From positions 1 through 46,537 of the forward strand of contig NZ_VOBQ01000029.1 in the NCBI RefSeq assembly GCF_007833165.1: a stretch of DNA of 46,537 nt, read 5' to 3'. How positions within the stretch are numbered: the stretch's first letter is position 1; the number at the start of each line of letters is the position of its first letter. Shown here in pieces: positions 15,200 to 23,353 of this stretch. Position numbers and translations under genes: made by a program. Source of the DNA: Caenimonas sedimenti (GTDB taxonomy: Bacteria > Pseudomonadota > Gammaproteobacteria > Burkholderiales > Burkholderiaceae_C). The notes under the pieces were generated by a model. That model searched no databases, was not told the origin of the DNA, and worked only from the letters and a program-made list of their open reading frames with translations.

Positions 15200-16120
15200 A
15201 TGAGTGCCGTCTGGATCGACCATGAGACCCCGCCCCTGCCGGCGGAACGCAAGATCGAGCGCGAGAACCACAAGCTCGAAAAGCGCCTGTGCCGGCTGGC
15301 CGGCCAGGCCATCACCGACTACGGGATGATCGGCGAGGGCGACAAGGTGATGGTCTGCCTGTCGGGTGGCAAGGACAGCTACGGCTTGCTCGACATCCTG
15401 CTCAAGCTGCAGGCGCGCGCGCCGGTCAATTTCAGCCTGGTGGCCGTCAACCTCGACCAGAAGCAGCCGGGCTTCCCGGAACACGTGCTGCCGGACTACC
15501 TCGAGGCGCTGGGCGTCCCCTTCCACATCGAGAACCAGGACACCTACTCGATCGTCAAGGACAAGATCCCGGCCGGCAAGACCATGTGCAGCCTGTGCAG
15601 CCGGCTGCGCCGCGGCATCCTGTACCGCGTGGCGACCGAACTCGGCGCAACGAAGATCGCCCTGGGCCACCACCGCGACGACCTGCTGCAGACGCTGTTC
15701 CTGAACATGTTCTTCGGCGGCAAGCTGAAAGGGATGCCGCCCAAGCTGCAGAGCGACGACGGCCGGCATGTGGTGATCCGCCCGCTGGCGTACGTCGCCG
15801 AAAAGGACTTGGCCCGCTGGGCCGAGCTGCGGGAATTCCCCATCATCCCCTGCACCCTGTGCGGCAGCCAGGAGAACCTGCAGCGCAAGCAGGTCGGGCA
15901 GATGCTGCGCGAATGGGAGCGCAAGCATCCCGGGCGGCTGGACAACATGCTGCACGCCCTGCAGAACGTGGTGCCGTCCCACCTGGCCGACGGAACACTG
16001 CACGATTTCAAGGGTCTCACCGCCACGGGCGTGGCCAGCGACGACGGCGACAAGGCGTTCGACAGCGAGGAGTTTCCCGCCGCCGCCGGCCTGCCCAGCC
16101 TGCAAGTCATCCAACTCTGA
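15200..16120 (+). CDS. ttcA: tRNA 2-thiocytidine biosynthesis protein TtcA
   Basis: 306 residues, normal length. It thiolates cytidine 32 of certain tRNAs in the cytoplasm using ATP and an oxygen-sensitive [4Fe-4S] cluster. The PP-loop S55-G-G-K-D-S60 activates the base. The cluster cysteines are seen in C130-S-L-C133 and C218-T-L-C221. Other family stretches are G-H-H-R-D-D-L-L-Q-T-L-F-L-N-M-F-F-G-G and I-R-P-L-A-Y-V-A-E-K-D. The extra N-terminal region K-I-E-R-E-N-H-K-L-E-K-R-L is usual in Burkholderiales copies. Start ATG 15200; the gene probably has its own promoter in the 120-base divergent gap. Confidence 0.97.
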   Translation: MSAVWIDHETPPLPAERKIERENHKLEKRLCRLAGQAITDYGMIGEGDKVMVCLSGGKDSYGLLDILLKLQARAPVNFSLVAVNLDQKQPGFPEHVLPDYLEALGVPFHIENQDTYSIVKDKIPAGKTMCSLCSRLRRGILYRVATELGATKIALGHHRDDLLQTLFLNMFFGGKLKGMPPKLQSDDGRHVVIRPLAYVAEKDLARWAELREFPIIPCTLCGSQENLQRKQVGQMLREWERKHPGRLDNMLHALQNVVPSHLADGTLHDFKGLTATGVASDDGDKAFDSEEFPAAAGLPSLQVIQL

Positions 16121-16161
16121 GGCACGCCAGGGGTGCGCCTCGCGCGCTCGGGAGGCGCTTC

Positions 16162-16758
16162 ATGGCACGCATCGTCCGCCTGCTGCTCATCGCGTTCGCG
16201 GCCACGGCCTTGCTCGGCGGCTGCGCCACGGGCTACCTGCTCGACAACCGGGTGCAGTCGTTCACCACGGCGGGCGCTGCCGCCACGCCGCCGTTCAGCT
16301 ACCGCTTCGATCGCCTGCCGTCGCAGCTCGCGGAGCCTTCGCAGGCCACGCTGGAGGCCTACGCCGATCCTGCCTTGCACAAGGCGGGACTGCAGCGTGA
16401 CGACGCGGCGCCGCGCTACAGCGTGCAAGTGTCCGCTCGCATCCAGCGCACCCTGTCGCCCTGGGCCGACCCCTGGCAGCCCTGGGGCTGGGGCTTCGGC
16501 ATCGGTGGGCGCGGCTGGGGCTTCCACCGCCCCTTCCCGTACATGGAGCAACCGTGGTTCCAGCGCGAAGTGAGCGTCGTCGTGCGCGAGCTGCCGGCCA
16601 ACCGCGTCGTGTTCGAGAGCCATGCCGCCAACGACGGGCCCTGGCTCGATAACCGATCCGTACTACCGGCCATGTTCGAGGCTGCGCTGCAGGGCTTCCC
16701 CAACCCGCCAACCGGTCCGCGGCGGGTCGACATCCAGGTGGGCGCCGCCGCCCGCTGA
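16162..16758 (+). CDS. DUF4136-like lipoprotein
   Basis: 198 residues. Lipoprotein signal R-I-V-R-L-L-L-I-A-F-A-A-T-A-L-L-G-G-C with the modified Cys near residue 20, so it is membrane anchored. The body resembles DUF4136 proteins: F-S-Y-R-F-D-R-L-P-S-Q after a V-Q-S-F-T-T segment, then a two-strand domain ending in P-A-M-F-E-A-A-L-Q-G-F-P. A Trp/Gly/Pro-rich insertion (about residues 105-135) interrupts it. The function of the family is unknown. GGAGG lies 6 bases before ATG 16162. It follows ttcA by 41 bases; a weak hairpin (GAGGC...GCCTC, about 16119-16141) lies between. Confidence 0.82.
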   Translation: MARIVRLLLIAFAATALLGGCATGYLLDNRVQSFTTAGAAATPPFSYRFDRLPSQLAEPSQATLEAYADPALHKAGLQRDDAAPRYSVQVSARIQRTLSPWADPWQPWGWGFGIGGRGWGFHRPFPYMEQPWFQREVSVVVRELPANRVVFESHAANDGPWLDNRSVLPAMFEAALQGFPNPPTGPRRVDIQVGAAAR

Positions 16759-16820
16759 CGCTAACAACTCGCAACCGATTGGTCGTCTCATGTAAAGCGC
16801 GCTCCATACAATGTGGCGTT

Positions 16821-17465
16821 ATGGAAGCCACGCGCATCATTGCCGTCCGGCATGGAGAAACCTCCTGGAACGTGGACGCGCGCATCCAGGGCCAGCTGGA
16901 CATCCAGCTGAACGACACCGGCCGCTGGCAGGCCCGCCGAGTGGGCGACGCCCTCTCCGGCGAAGACCTCAGCGCCGTCTACTCCAGCGACCTGGGCCGG
17001 GCCCATGAAACGGCGCGCGCCATCGCCGACGCCGCCGGCATCCCGGTGGTGGCCCACCCCGGCCTGCGCGAGCGCCGCTTCGGCATGTTCGAAGGCAAGA
17101 CATTCGACGAGATCCACCAGACCTGGCCCGACCACGCCCAGAACTGGAAGAAGCGGATCCCCGAATGGGAGCCGCCCCAAGGCGGTGAATCGCTGCTGCA
17201 GCTGCGCGAGCGGGTGACGCGCACCATCAGCGACCTGGCGGCGCGGCACGGCGGGGAGCAGATCGCCGTGGTGGCGCATGGCGGGGTGCTCGACACGCTC
17301 TACCGCGTCGCGACGGGGCAGGAAGTGAATTCACCGCGCACGTGGCAGTTGCCCAACGGGGCCATTAACAGGTTGCTGTGGACGCCCGAGGGGTTTACTC
17401 TCGTGGGCTGGTCGGACACCCAGCACCTGGACCATGCAGCCCACGACGAAAACACCTCTTTCTGA
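16821..17465 (+). CDS. Histidine phosphatase-family protein (phosphoglycerate mutase-like)
   Basis: 214 residues. The catalytic R10-H-G-E-T-S-W-N motif near the N-terminus and the second His in V-V-A-H-G-G-V-L (about residue 152) define the branch. Y-S-S-D-L-G-R-A-H-E-T-A-R is the expected phosphate-pocket stretch. It resembles GpmB/CobC-like small phosphatases more than true glycolytic mutases; the substrate is uncertain. The gene overlaps the next by 32 bases in another frame. A TACAAT hexamer 8 bases before the ATG could be a -10 element, which would give a very short leader, but I see no good -35. Confidence 0.93.
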   Translation: MEATRIIAVRHGETSWNVDARIQGQLDIQLNDTGRWQARRVGDALSGEDLSAVYSSDLGRAHETARAIADAAGIPVVAHPGLRERRFGMFEGKTFDEIHQTWPDHAQNWKKRIPEWEPPQGGESLLQLRERVTRTISDLAARHGGEQIAVVAHGGVLDTLYRVATGQEVNSPRTWQLPNGAINRLLWTPEGFTLVGWSDTQHLDHAAHDENTSF

Positions 17466-18627
17466 AGACCTCCGCCGCCTGATCGGGCAGCCGGTCAGCG
17501 CCATCGACACCCCGTCGCTCGTCGTCGACATCGACGCGATGCAGCGCAACCTGAGCCGCATGGCGGAGTTCGCGCGCAAGCACGACATCCGCTGGCGGGC
17601 CCACGCGAAGACGCACAAGAGCTCGGCCCTCGCCAAGCTGGCGATGCAGGCAGGCGCCTCGGGCATCTGCGTGCAGAAGACCAGCGAAGCCGAGGCCATG
17701 GCGGCCGGCGGCGTCACGCAGATCTTCATCAGCAACGTGGTGATCGCGCCGCAGAAGCTGGCGCGCGTGGCCGACCTGGCGCACCGCCTCACCGTGGAGC
17801 ACGGGCAACTCGCCATCGCCGTCGACAGCGTGGAGGGCGTGCGCCGCCTGTCGCAGGCGATGAACGAGCGGCGCAACGGCGGCGGCGCGGCGGTGATCGA
17901 CGTGTATGTGGAACTCGACGTCGGCCAGGGCCGCTGCGGCGTCACCCCCGGCCGGCAAGCCGTGGAACTGGCCCTGGAGGTCCGCAAGCACCCCGCGTTG
18001 CGCTTCGCGGGCCTGCAGGCGTACCACGGCAAGGCGCAGCACATGCGCACGCCAGCCGAACGCCGCGACGCCATCAGCGTGGTCGTGCAGGACGTCCTGT
18101 TCACCCGCAAGCTGATCGAAAGCGAAGGCGTGCCGGTGGACCTGATCACCGGCGCGGGCACCGGCAGCATGGTCTGCGAAGCCGCGAGCGGCGCCTTCGG
18201 CGAACTGCAGCCCGGCTCCTTCCTCTTCATGGACGGCGACTACGCCGCGAACGAGCGCGACCCGGCGCAGCCGGCGTTCGAGCATGCGCTGTTCGTCAAA
18301 TCGCAGGTGGTCAGCTCCGGCGTGCGGCATGCCGTCTGCGACGCCGGCCACAAGAGCCACGCCGTCGATTCCGGCCTGCCGACGGTGCTGACGGTGGACG
18401 AGACCGGCGAGCTGAAATACGCGAACGGCGGCGACGAGCACGGCATCCTGCGCCCCACCGGCAAGAACCAGCGCGTGCCGCAGATCGGCGACGACATCTG
18501 GCTGATCCCGGGCCACTGCGACCCGACAGTCAACCTGCACAACCACCTGGTGGGCGTGGGCGGGGGGCTGGCCAACGGCAAGGTGGAGCGGATCATCCGG
18601 GTTGATGCCAGAGGCGCGCTGACCTGA
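17434..18627 (+). CDS. DSD1-family PLP-dependent enzyme (D-serine dehydratase/D-threonine aldolase-like)
   Basis: 397 residues. An alanine-racemase-like barrel with the PLP lysine in H57-A-K59-T-H-K, preceded by T-P-S-L-V-V-D-I-D-A-M. The C-terminal domain has the metal-binding P-G-H-C-D-P motif (about 362-367) and N-L-H-N. These mark DSD1-type enzymes, which remove hydroxyl D-amino acids (D-serine dehydratase, D-threonine aldolase, 3-hydroxy-D-aspartate enzymes). The exact substrate is not readable. Start ATG 17434 lies within the phosphatase gene; the N-terminal match to the family supports it. A cytoplasmic enzyme. Confidence 0.9.
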   Translation: MQPTTKTPLSEDLRRLIGQPVSAIDTPSLVVDIDAMQRNLSRMAEFARKHDIRWRAHAKTHKSSALAKLAMQAGASGICVQKTSEAEAMAAGGVTQIFISNVVIAPQKLARVADLAHRLTVEHGQLAIAVDSVEGVRRLSQAMNERRNGGGAAVIDVYVELDVGQGRCGVTPGRQAVELALEVRKHPALRFAGLQAYHGKAQHMRTPAERRDAISVVVQDVLFTRKLIESEGVPVDLITGAGTGSMVCEAASGAFGELQPGSFLFMDGDYAANERDPAQPAFEHALFVKSQVVSSGVRHAVCDAGHKSHAVDSGLPTVLTVDETGELKYANGGDEHGILRPTGKNQRVPQIGDDIWLIPGHCDPTVNLHNHLVGVGGGLANGKVERIIRVDARGALT

Positions 18628-18646
18628 AGACAAGGAAAATCGGGGC

Positions 18647-20404
18647 ATGCAGCTCTCGCCGAGCCAGGTCATCGTCCTGGCGACCCCTGTTTTCTTCCTG
18701 CTCATCGCGCTCGAGTTCGCCTGGGGCGTCCACAAGGGCCGCAACACCTACCGGCTGAACGACGCCATCAACAGCATCAGCCTGGGCATGCTGAGCGAGA
18801 TCAGCAAGGTGCTGTTCCGGCTCGGCATCTACACCGTCGTGTTCTCCTCGGCGGCGCTGTGGCGCAACGACGCGTTCTGGATGTCGCCAGCGGGCTGGCT
18901 GCTGGCCCTTGTCTTCTACGATTTCTGCTACTACTGGCTGCACCGGGCCGGCCACGAAACCGCCTTGTTCTGGGCGGCGCATGTGGTGCACCACCAGAGC
19001 CAGGAGTACAACCTCTCCACGGCATTGCGCCAGACGAGTTCCGGCGTGTTGTTCGGGTGGATCTTCTACCTGCCGATGGCGCTGGCCGGCGTGCCACCCC
19101 TGGTGTTCGGCGTGGTGGCGCTGGTCGATCTGCTGTACCAGTTCTGGGTCCACACCGAGCACGTGCCCAAGCTCGGCTGGTTCGACCGCTGGTTCTGTTC
19201 GCCCTCGAACCACCGGGTGCACCACGCGGTGAACGACGAATATCTCGATCGCAACTACGGCGCCATCCTGATCATCTGGGACCGCATGTTCGGAAGCTTC
19301 AAGGAAGAAGGGACCAAATGCGTGTACGGCACCCGGGCGCCATTGAACAGCTGGGACCCCCTCTGGTCGAATGCCGAAGTCTATTGGGGCCTGGCGAAGG
19401 ACAGCTGGCATGCCCGCAACTGGCTGGACAAGCTGCGGGTCTGGTTCAAGCCGCCCGGCTGGCGCCCCGCGGACGTGGCCGCAAGGTTTCCGAAGCCTGC
19501 GTTCGACCTGGAGCGGATGGAACGCTATGACCCACCCATGACTTCTGCGGTGGCTTGGTTCGGCGGGATCCAGTTCGTGGTGCTGCTGCAGGGCGTCGCG
19601 GTGTTCCTTTGGCACGTGGACCAAATGGCGTTGTCGCAGGCCGCCGTCTGGCTTGCGGCCTTGACCGCCGGCCTGTGGGCCATCGGGGCGGTGATGCAAG
19701 GGCGGATCACGATGCTGGAGGCCGTGCTGATCGAAGTGGCGGCGCTCGCCACCGCGACCGCTGCCGCCGGCTTGATCGACCTGTACCGCGTCTTCAAGCC
19801 GCTGGCGATGGTGCTGGCGATCGCGTTCGTGTGGCGGCGTGGCTCTTCCTCGCCCCGGTTCAAGGGTCTGCTCATCGCCGGCCTCGCCTTCTCCCTGGTC
19901 GGCGACGTGCTGCTGATGCTGCCCGGCCTCTTCATCCCCGGCCTCGTCGCCTTCCTGCTCGCGCATCTTTGCTACATCGCATTGTTCCGCCAGGACGCGC
20001 CCTGGTTCGCCAGCAAGCCCGCGCTCGCCGCCACGCTGGCCGCGGCCGGCGCGATGTACGCCTTCCTGTTCCCGTCACTCAACGCCGTGCTGCAGGTGGC
20101 GGTGGCTTGCTACGCCGTCGTGATTGCACTCATGGCCGCGCAAGCGATCGGCCGGGCGACGGTGCTGCGCGATGGTGCGTCGCTCGGTGTCGCGATCGGT
20201 GCCGTGTTCTTCATGCTGAGCGATTCGCTGCTGGCCATCAACAAGTTCGCCATGCCGTTGCCGCTGGCGCAGTTCTGGGTGCTGGCCACCTACTACACGG
20301 CGCAGGTGCTGATCGCGCGCCATGCGCAGCCCGGGACGCCGGTCAGCGCGGGGCCGGCTCCACTGGCGCAGCCGCTGGAGCCTTCCGCTTCGAGAACCGC
20401 ATGA
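18647..20404 (+). CDS. Fusion: fatty acid hydroxylase (AGMO/sterol desaturase-like) plus lysoplasmalogenase (YhhN/TMEM86)
   Basis: 585 residues, integral membrane. N-terminal domain (about 1-290): di-iron His motifs H99-R-A-G-H103, H112-V-V-H115-H116, H169-T-E-H172, and N-H189-R-V-H192-H193, as in the fatty acid hydroxylase superfamily; D-R-W-F-C-S-P-S-N-H and the length suit the alkylglycerol monooxygenase (TMEM195) type. C-terminal domain (about 300-570): a run of hydrophobic helices with YhhN/TMEM86 signatures K384-P-L-A-M, G-L-A-F-S-L-V-G-D420, S-D526-S-L-L-A-I-N-K-F and Y-Y-T-A-Q-V-L-I. The first domain would oxidise ether-lipid alkyl glycerols, the second hydrolyse lysoplasmalogen vinyl ethers. 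One continuous frame with no stop; AAGGAAAA precedes the ATG. Convergent overlap of 62 bases with the next gene. Confidence 0.88.
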   Translation: MQLSPSQVIVLATPVFFLLIALEFAWGVHKGRNTYRLNDAINSISLGMLSEISKVLFRLGIYTVVFSSAALWRNDAFWMSPAGWLLALVFYDFCYYWLHRAGHETALFWAAHVVHHQSQEYNLSTALRQTSSGVLFGWIFYLPMALAGVPPLVFGVVALVDLLYQFWVHTEHVPKLGWFDRWFCSPSNHRVHHAVNDEYLDRNYGAILIIWDRMFGSFKEEGTKCVYGTRAPLNSWDPLWSNAEVYWGLAKDSWHARNWLDKLRVWFKPPGWRPADVAARFPKPAFDLERMERYDPPMTSAVAWFGGIQFVVLLQGVAVFLWHVDQMALSQAAVWLAALTAGLWAIGAVMQGRITMLEAVLIEVAALATATAAAGLIDLYRVFKPLAMVLAIAFVWRRGSSSPRFKGLLIAGLAFSLVGDVLLMLPGLFIPGLVAFLLAHLCYIALFRQDAPWFASKPALAATLAAAGAMYAFLFPSLNAVLQVAVACYAVVIALMAAQAIGRATVLRDGASLGVAIGAVFFMLSDSLLAINKFAMPLPLAQFWVLATYYTAQVLIARHAQPGTPVSAGPAPLAQPLEPSASRTA

Positions 20405-21857
20405 CGCCATCGCGCAGCGGCGAGAACTTCAGCGCCATCAGGTCCAGGAAGTAGTTCTGGTAAAGGCGCCAGGGCCGCCGCTGGCCCTGCTTGGCCAGCA
20501 AGTGCGCCGAGCGTTGCACATAACCCGAGCTGAGGTTCAGGAACGGCTGCAGCGGCAGCGCCGGATCGTCGTTGACGGCCACGCAGACGTCGAGCTGCTT
20601 CGCTTCCATCTCGTTCAACAGGCGGCAGACATAGCGGGCGACGAGTTCGCACTTCAACGTCCATGAGGCATTGGTGTAGCCAGAAGCCACGGCCATGTTG
20701 GGCACGCCGCTGTAGAGGGCGCCGCGGTAGACGATCGTCCCTGCGGGGTCCAGCGGCACACCGTCGATGGTCAGCGCCGCGCCGCCCATCACCTTGAGCG
20801 TGAGCCCGGTGGCCGTGACGATCACGTCGGCCGGCAGCTCCTCGCCGGAAACCAGGCGGATGCCACCGGGCGTGAAGCAGGCGATCTCGCCGGTCACGAT
20901 GTCCGCCTTGCCGCCGCGGATGGCGTGGAAGATGTCGGCGTCCGGCGCGATGCACAGGCGCTGGTCCCAGGGGTCGTAGCTCGGCGAGAGGTGGCGCTCG
21001 ACATCGAAGACCGGGCCCAGGAACTTCCGCGCGATCCGCAGCACCGCGCGCTTCACCCCCGCCGGCCGCAGCCGCGAGTATTGGTAGAAGGCGGTGCTCA
21101 GCAGGATGTTCTTCCAACGGATGAGCGGATGCGAGAGCCCGGCCGGCAACACTTGGCGCAGTACCGCGCCGATGCGATCGCGCGTGGGCAGCGGGACGAT
21201 GTAGCTGGGGGAGCGCTGCAGCATGGTCACGTGCGCCGCGGTGCGCGCCATGTCCGGCACCAGGGTGACCGCCGTCGCCCCGCTGCCGATGACCACCACC
21301 CGGCGGCCCGCGTGATCCAGGTCGGCGGGCCAGTGCTGCGGATGCACGATCCGTCCCTGAAACGTCTCGCGGCCGGGCCACGGCGGGTCGTGGGGCTGCT
21401 CGTAGTCGTAGTAGCCGCTGCAGAAGAAGAGGAAGCGGCAGGTGAAGCGCGCTTCACCCGCGGACTCGCCATCCGTCTTCGCAGTCACGGTCCAGCGCGC
21501 CGCCTCCGAACCACATGCCGCGCCGGTGACGCGGTGACCGAACCGGATGTGCCGGTCGATTCCTTCTTCCCGCGCCGTGTCCCGCACGTAGTCGCGGATC
21601 GCCGGGCCGGGCGCGAAGCTGGCGTTGCTCGCCCACGGCCGGAAGCTGTAGCCCAGCGTGAACATGTCGGAGTCGGACCGCACGCCGGGATAACGGAACA
21701 GGTCCCAGGTGCCGCCGATCGCCTGCCGGCCTTCCAGGATGACGTAGCTGCGCCCGGGGCAAAGTGCCTGCAGGTAGTGCGCGGCCGCAATGCCCGACAG
21801 GCCGGCGCCGACGATGACGACGTCGAAGAAATGGCCGGCAGGGTCATTCGCGCTCAT
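20343..21857 (-). CDS. Flavin-containing monooxygenase, Baeyer-Villiger type
   Basis: 504 residues from ATG 21857 (an in-frame codon 18 bases upstream is less likely). FAD-binding G-A-G-L-S-G at about residues 17-22 and NADPH-binding G191-S-G-A-T-A196. The Baeyer-Villiger fingerprint F-x-G-x-x-x-H-x-x-x-W-P is exact: F166-Q-G168-R-I-V-H172-P-Q-H-W176-P177. It would insert oxygen into a ketone, giving an ester or lactone, or oxidise a heteroatom; many close relatives are annotated only as NAD(P)/FAD-dependent oxidoreductases. Its 3' end overlaps the 3' end of the fusion gene by 62 bases on the opposite strand. Start regions of this gene and the glyoxalase-like gene are divergent, 47 bases apart. 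Confidence 0.92.
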   Translation of the reverse strand: MSANDPAGHFFDVVIVGAGLSGIAAAHYLQALCPGRSYVILEGRQAIGGTWDLFRYPGVRSDSDMFTLGYSFRPWASNASFAPGPAIRDYVRDTAREEGIDRHIRFGHRVTGAACGSEAARWTVTAKTDGESAGEARFTCRFLFFCSGYYDYEQPHDPPWPGRETFQGRIVHPQHWPADLDHAGRRVVVIGSGATAVTLVPDMARTAAHVTMLQRSPSYIVPLPTRDRIGAVLRQVLPAGLSHPLIRWKNILLSTAFYQYSRLRPAGVKRAVLRIARKFLGPVFDVERHLSPSYDPWDQRLCIAPDADIFHAIRGGKADIVTGEIACFTPGGIRLVSGEELPADVIVTATGLTLKVMGGAALTIDGVPLDPAGTIVYRGALYSGVPNMAVASGYTNASWTLKCELVARYVCRLLNEMEAKQLDVCVAVNDDPALPLQPFLNLSSGYVQRSAHLLAKQGQRRPWRLYQNYFLDLMALKFSPLRDGVMRFSKRKAPAAAPVEPAPR

Positions 21858-21904
21858 GGGGCAGCACGCTACCATGCGTGGCAGGACATGCCCAGGAGCA
21901 GCAA

Positions 21905-22696
21905 TTGATCGTCGAACGAATCTGGACCGGCAACGCGTTGCGCAACTTCAACTACCTGGTGGCGTGCCCCGACACCGGGGAAGCGCTGGCCATCGATCCG
22001 CTGGACCATGAGAAGACGTTGGCCACCGCCAAGGTCAAGGGCTGGCAGATCACCCAGGTGCTCAACACCCACGAGCACCATGACCATGTGGGCGGGAACG
22101 CGGCCGTGGTCGCCGCCACCGGCGCCAAGGTGATCGCGCATGAAAAGGCGGCCAAGCTGATCCCCGGTGTCGACCGCGGCGTGCGCGCCGGCGACGTGAT
22201 CAAGGTCGGCAAGCGCGTCGAGCTGGAATGCCTGGACACGCCCGGCCACACCTTCTGCCACATCTGCCTGCGCTCGCACACGGACGAGCCGGCCCTCTTC
22301 TCCGGCGACACGCTGTTCAATGCCGGCGCCGGCAACGTGCACAACGGCGGCAGCGTGGACGCGCTGTTCCAAACCTTCGCCGACCAGATCACGCGCCTGC
22401 CCGACAACACGCGGGTCTATCCCGGCCACGACTACATCGAGAACAACCTGAGGTTCACCCTCGCGCGCGAGCCGGGCAACGAAGCGGCGCAGGCGCTGCT
22501 GCCGCAGGTGGTGGGCCACGACCCGGCACAGTCCATCGTCACCACGCTGGCCGAGGAGAAGCGCATCAACACCTTCATGCGGCTGGACAGCCCCAAGGTG
22601 ATCGCCGCGCTGCGCGAGAAGTTTCCGGATCTGCCGGAGCAACCCGACGCCAAGACCGTCTTCACGCGCTTGCGCGAGCTGCGCAACAGCTGGTGA
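21905..22696 (+). CDS. gloB: Hydroxyacylglutathione hydrolase-like (glyoxalase II family)
   Basis: 263 residues from a TTG start with AGGAG 6 bases upstream (21894-21898); a GTG at 21878 would overlap that site. Zinc motif T-H56-E-H-H-D-H61 and later metal ligands in D-T-P-G-H-T (about residue 113) and F-S-G-D-T-L-F (about 136). The C-terminal helical domain is present (Y-P-G-H-D-Y-I-E-N-N-L-R-F-T near 180). The length and both domains suit glyoxalase II, which hydrolyses S-D-lactoylglutathione; a thioesterase relative is possible. Convergent with msrB with 9 bases between. The gene symbol is by family, not proven by activity. Confidence 0.85.
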   Translation: MIVERIWTGNALRNFNYLVACPDTGEALAIDPLDHEKTLATAKVKGWQITQVLNTHEHHDHVGGNAAVVAATGAKVIAHEKAAKLIPGVDRGVRAGDVIKVGKRVELECLDTPGHTFCHICLRSHTDEPALFSGDTLFNAGAGNVHNGGSVDALFQTFADQITRLPDNTRVYPGHDYIENNLRFTLAREPGNEAAQALLPQVVGHDPAQSIVTTLAEEKRINTFMRLDSPKVIAALREKFPDLPEQPDAKTVFTRLRELRNSW

Positions 22697-22705
22697 AGCC
22701 GGAGC

Positions 22706-23179
22706 TCAGGCCGCGCCGGGGATGAACTTCAGCGCGACCCCGTTGCTGCAATAGCGCTTGCCAGTCGGCTTGGGCCCATCGCCGAACACGTGGCCATGGT
22801 GGCCACCGCACTTCGCGCAGTGGTATTCGGTGCGCGGAATGATCAGCCAGAAGTCGATCGACGTCTCCAGCGCATCGGGCAGCGGCGCGTAGAAGCTCGG
22901 CCACCCGGTGCCGCTGTCGTACTTGGTCTCCGACGAGAACAGCGGGAGTTCGCAGCCGGCGCAGTGGTAGGTGCCCTTGCGATGCTCGTGGTTCAGCGGG
23001 CTGGAGCGGGCCGTTTCGGTCCCGGCGCGGCGCAGCACGTCGTATTGCGCGGGCGTCAGGCGGCGGCGCCATTCCTCCTCCGGCAGGTGCAGCTTGGGCG
23101 GGGGCGCGGCAGCGGCAAGGGCCGGGGCGGCGCCCAGGCCGAACAGGGTGATGCGTTTCATGGCTTGACGGCGTTGCAT
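22706..23179 (-). CDS. msrB: Peptide-methionine (R)-S-oxide reductase, exported
   Basis: 157 residues. Repairs R-methionine sulfoxide in proteins. Zinc cysteines C73-A-G-C76 and C121-A-K-C124, and the catalytic Cys144 in R-Y-C-S-N, are all present, with G-T-G-W-P-S-F and H-C-A-K-C-G-G-H-H-G-H-V-F. A signal-like N-terminus (R-R-Q-A-M-K-R-I-T-L-F-G-L-G-A-A-P-A-L-A-A-A-A) puts it in the periplasm, unlike cytoplasmic MsrB. Start is ATG 23179, but ATG 23161 is possible; neither has a clear ribosome site. An NHL-like remnant lies upstream on the same strand. Confidence 0.95.
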   Translation of the reverse strand: MQRRQAMKRITLFGLGAAPALAAAAPPPKLHLPEEEWRRRLTPAQYDVLRRAGTETARSSPLNHEHRKGTYHCAGCELPLFSSETKYDSGTGWPSFYAPLPDALETSIDFWLIIPRTEYHCAKCGGHHGHVFGDGPKPTGKRYCSNGVALKFIPGAA

Positions 23180-23207
23180 GCCGGTAGTCGTCCCAGGCGC
23201 GTCGCTC

Positions 23208-23315
23208 TTACACCGCTGGCGGCTGGACCCGCAGCACCGCGTTCTCGCTCATCACGTAGAGCGCGCCGTCCGGCGCGGCCAGCACGACCATGACATGGTG
23301 CAACGTGCCCGGCCG
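23208..23315 (-). pseudogene. Decayed NHL-repeat protein C-terminus
   Basis: Reading the minus strand from 23315 gives 35 codons (R-P-G-T-L-H-H-V-M-V-V ... V-M-S-E-N-A-V-L-R-V-Q-P-P-A-V) and a TAA at 23210-23208. It matches the end of the intact NHL lipoprotein gene 39 bases upstream (L-P-G-A-L-N-F-V ... A-L-S-E-N-S-V-L-T-L-R-E-G). No start codon or in-frame upstream partner exists, and the upstream sequence needs a frameshift to keep similar coding. It is probably the surviving tail of a duplicated NHL gene, or an alternative tail created by a frameshift. Confidence 0.55.
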
Positions 23316-23353
23316 TCGAAGGCGAGGAGCGAGGGTTCGTGGTACTCGTTGGA

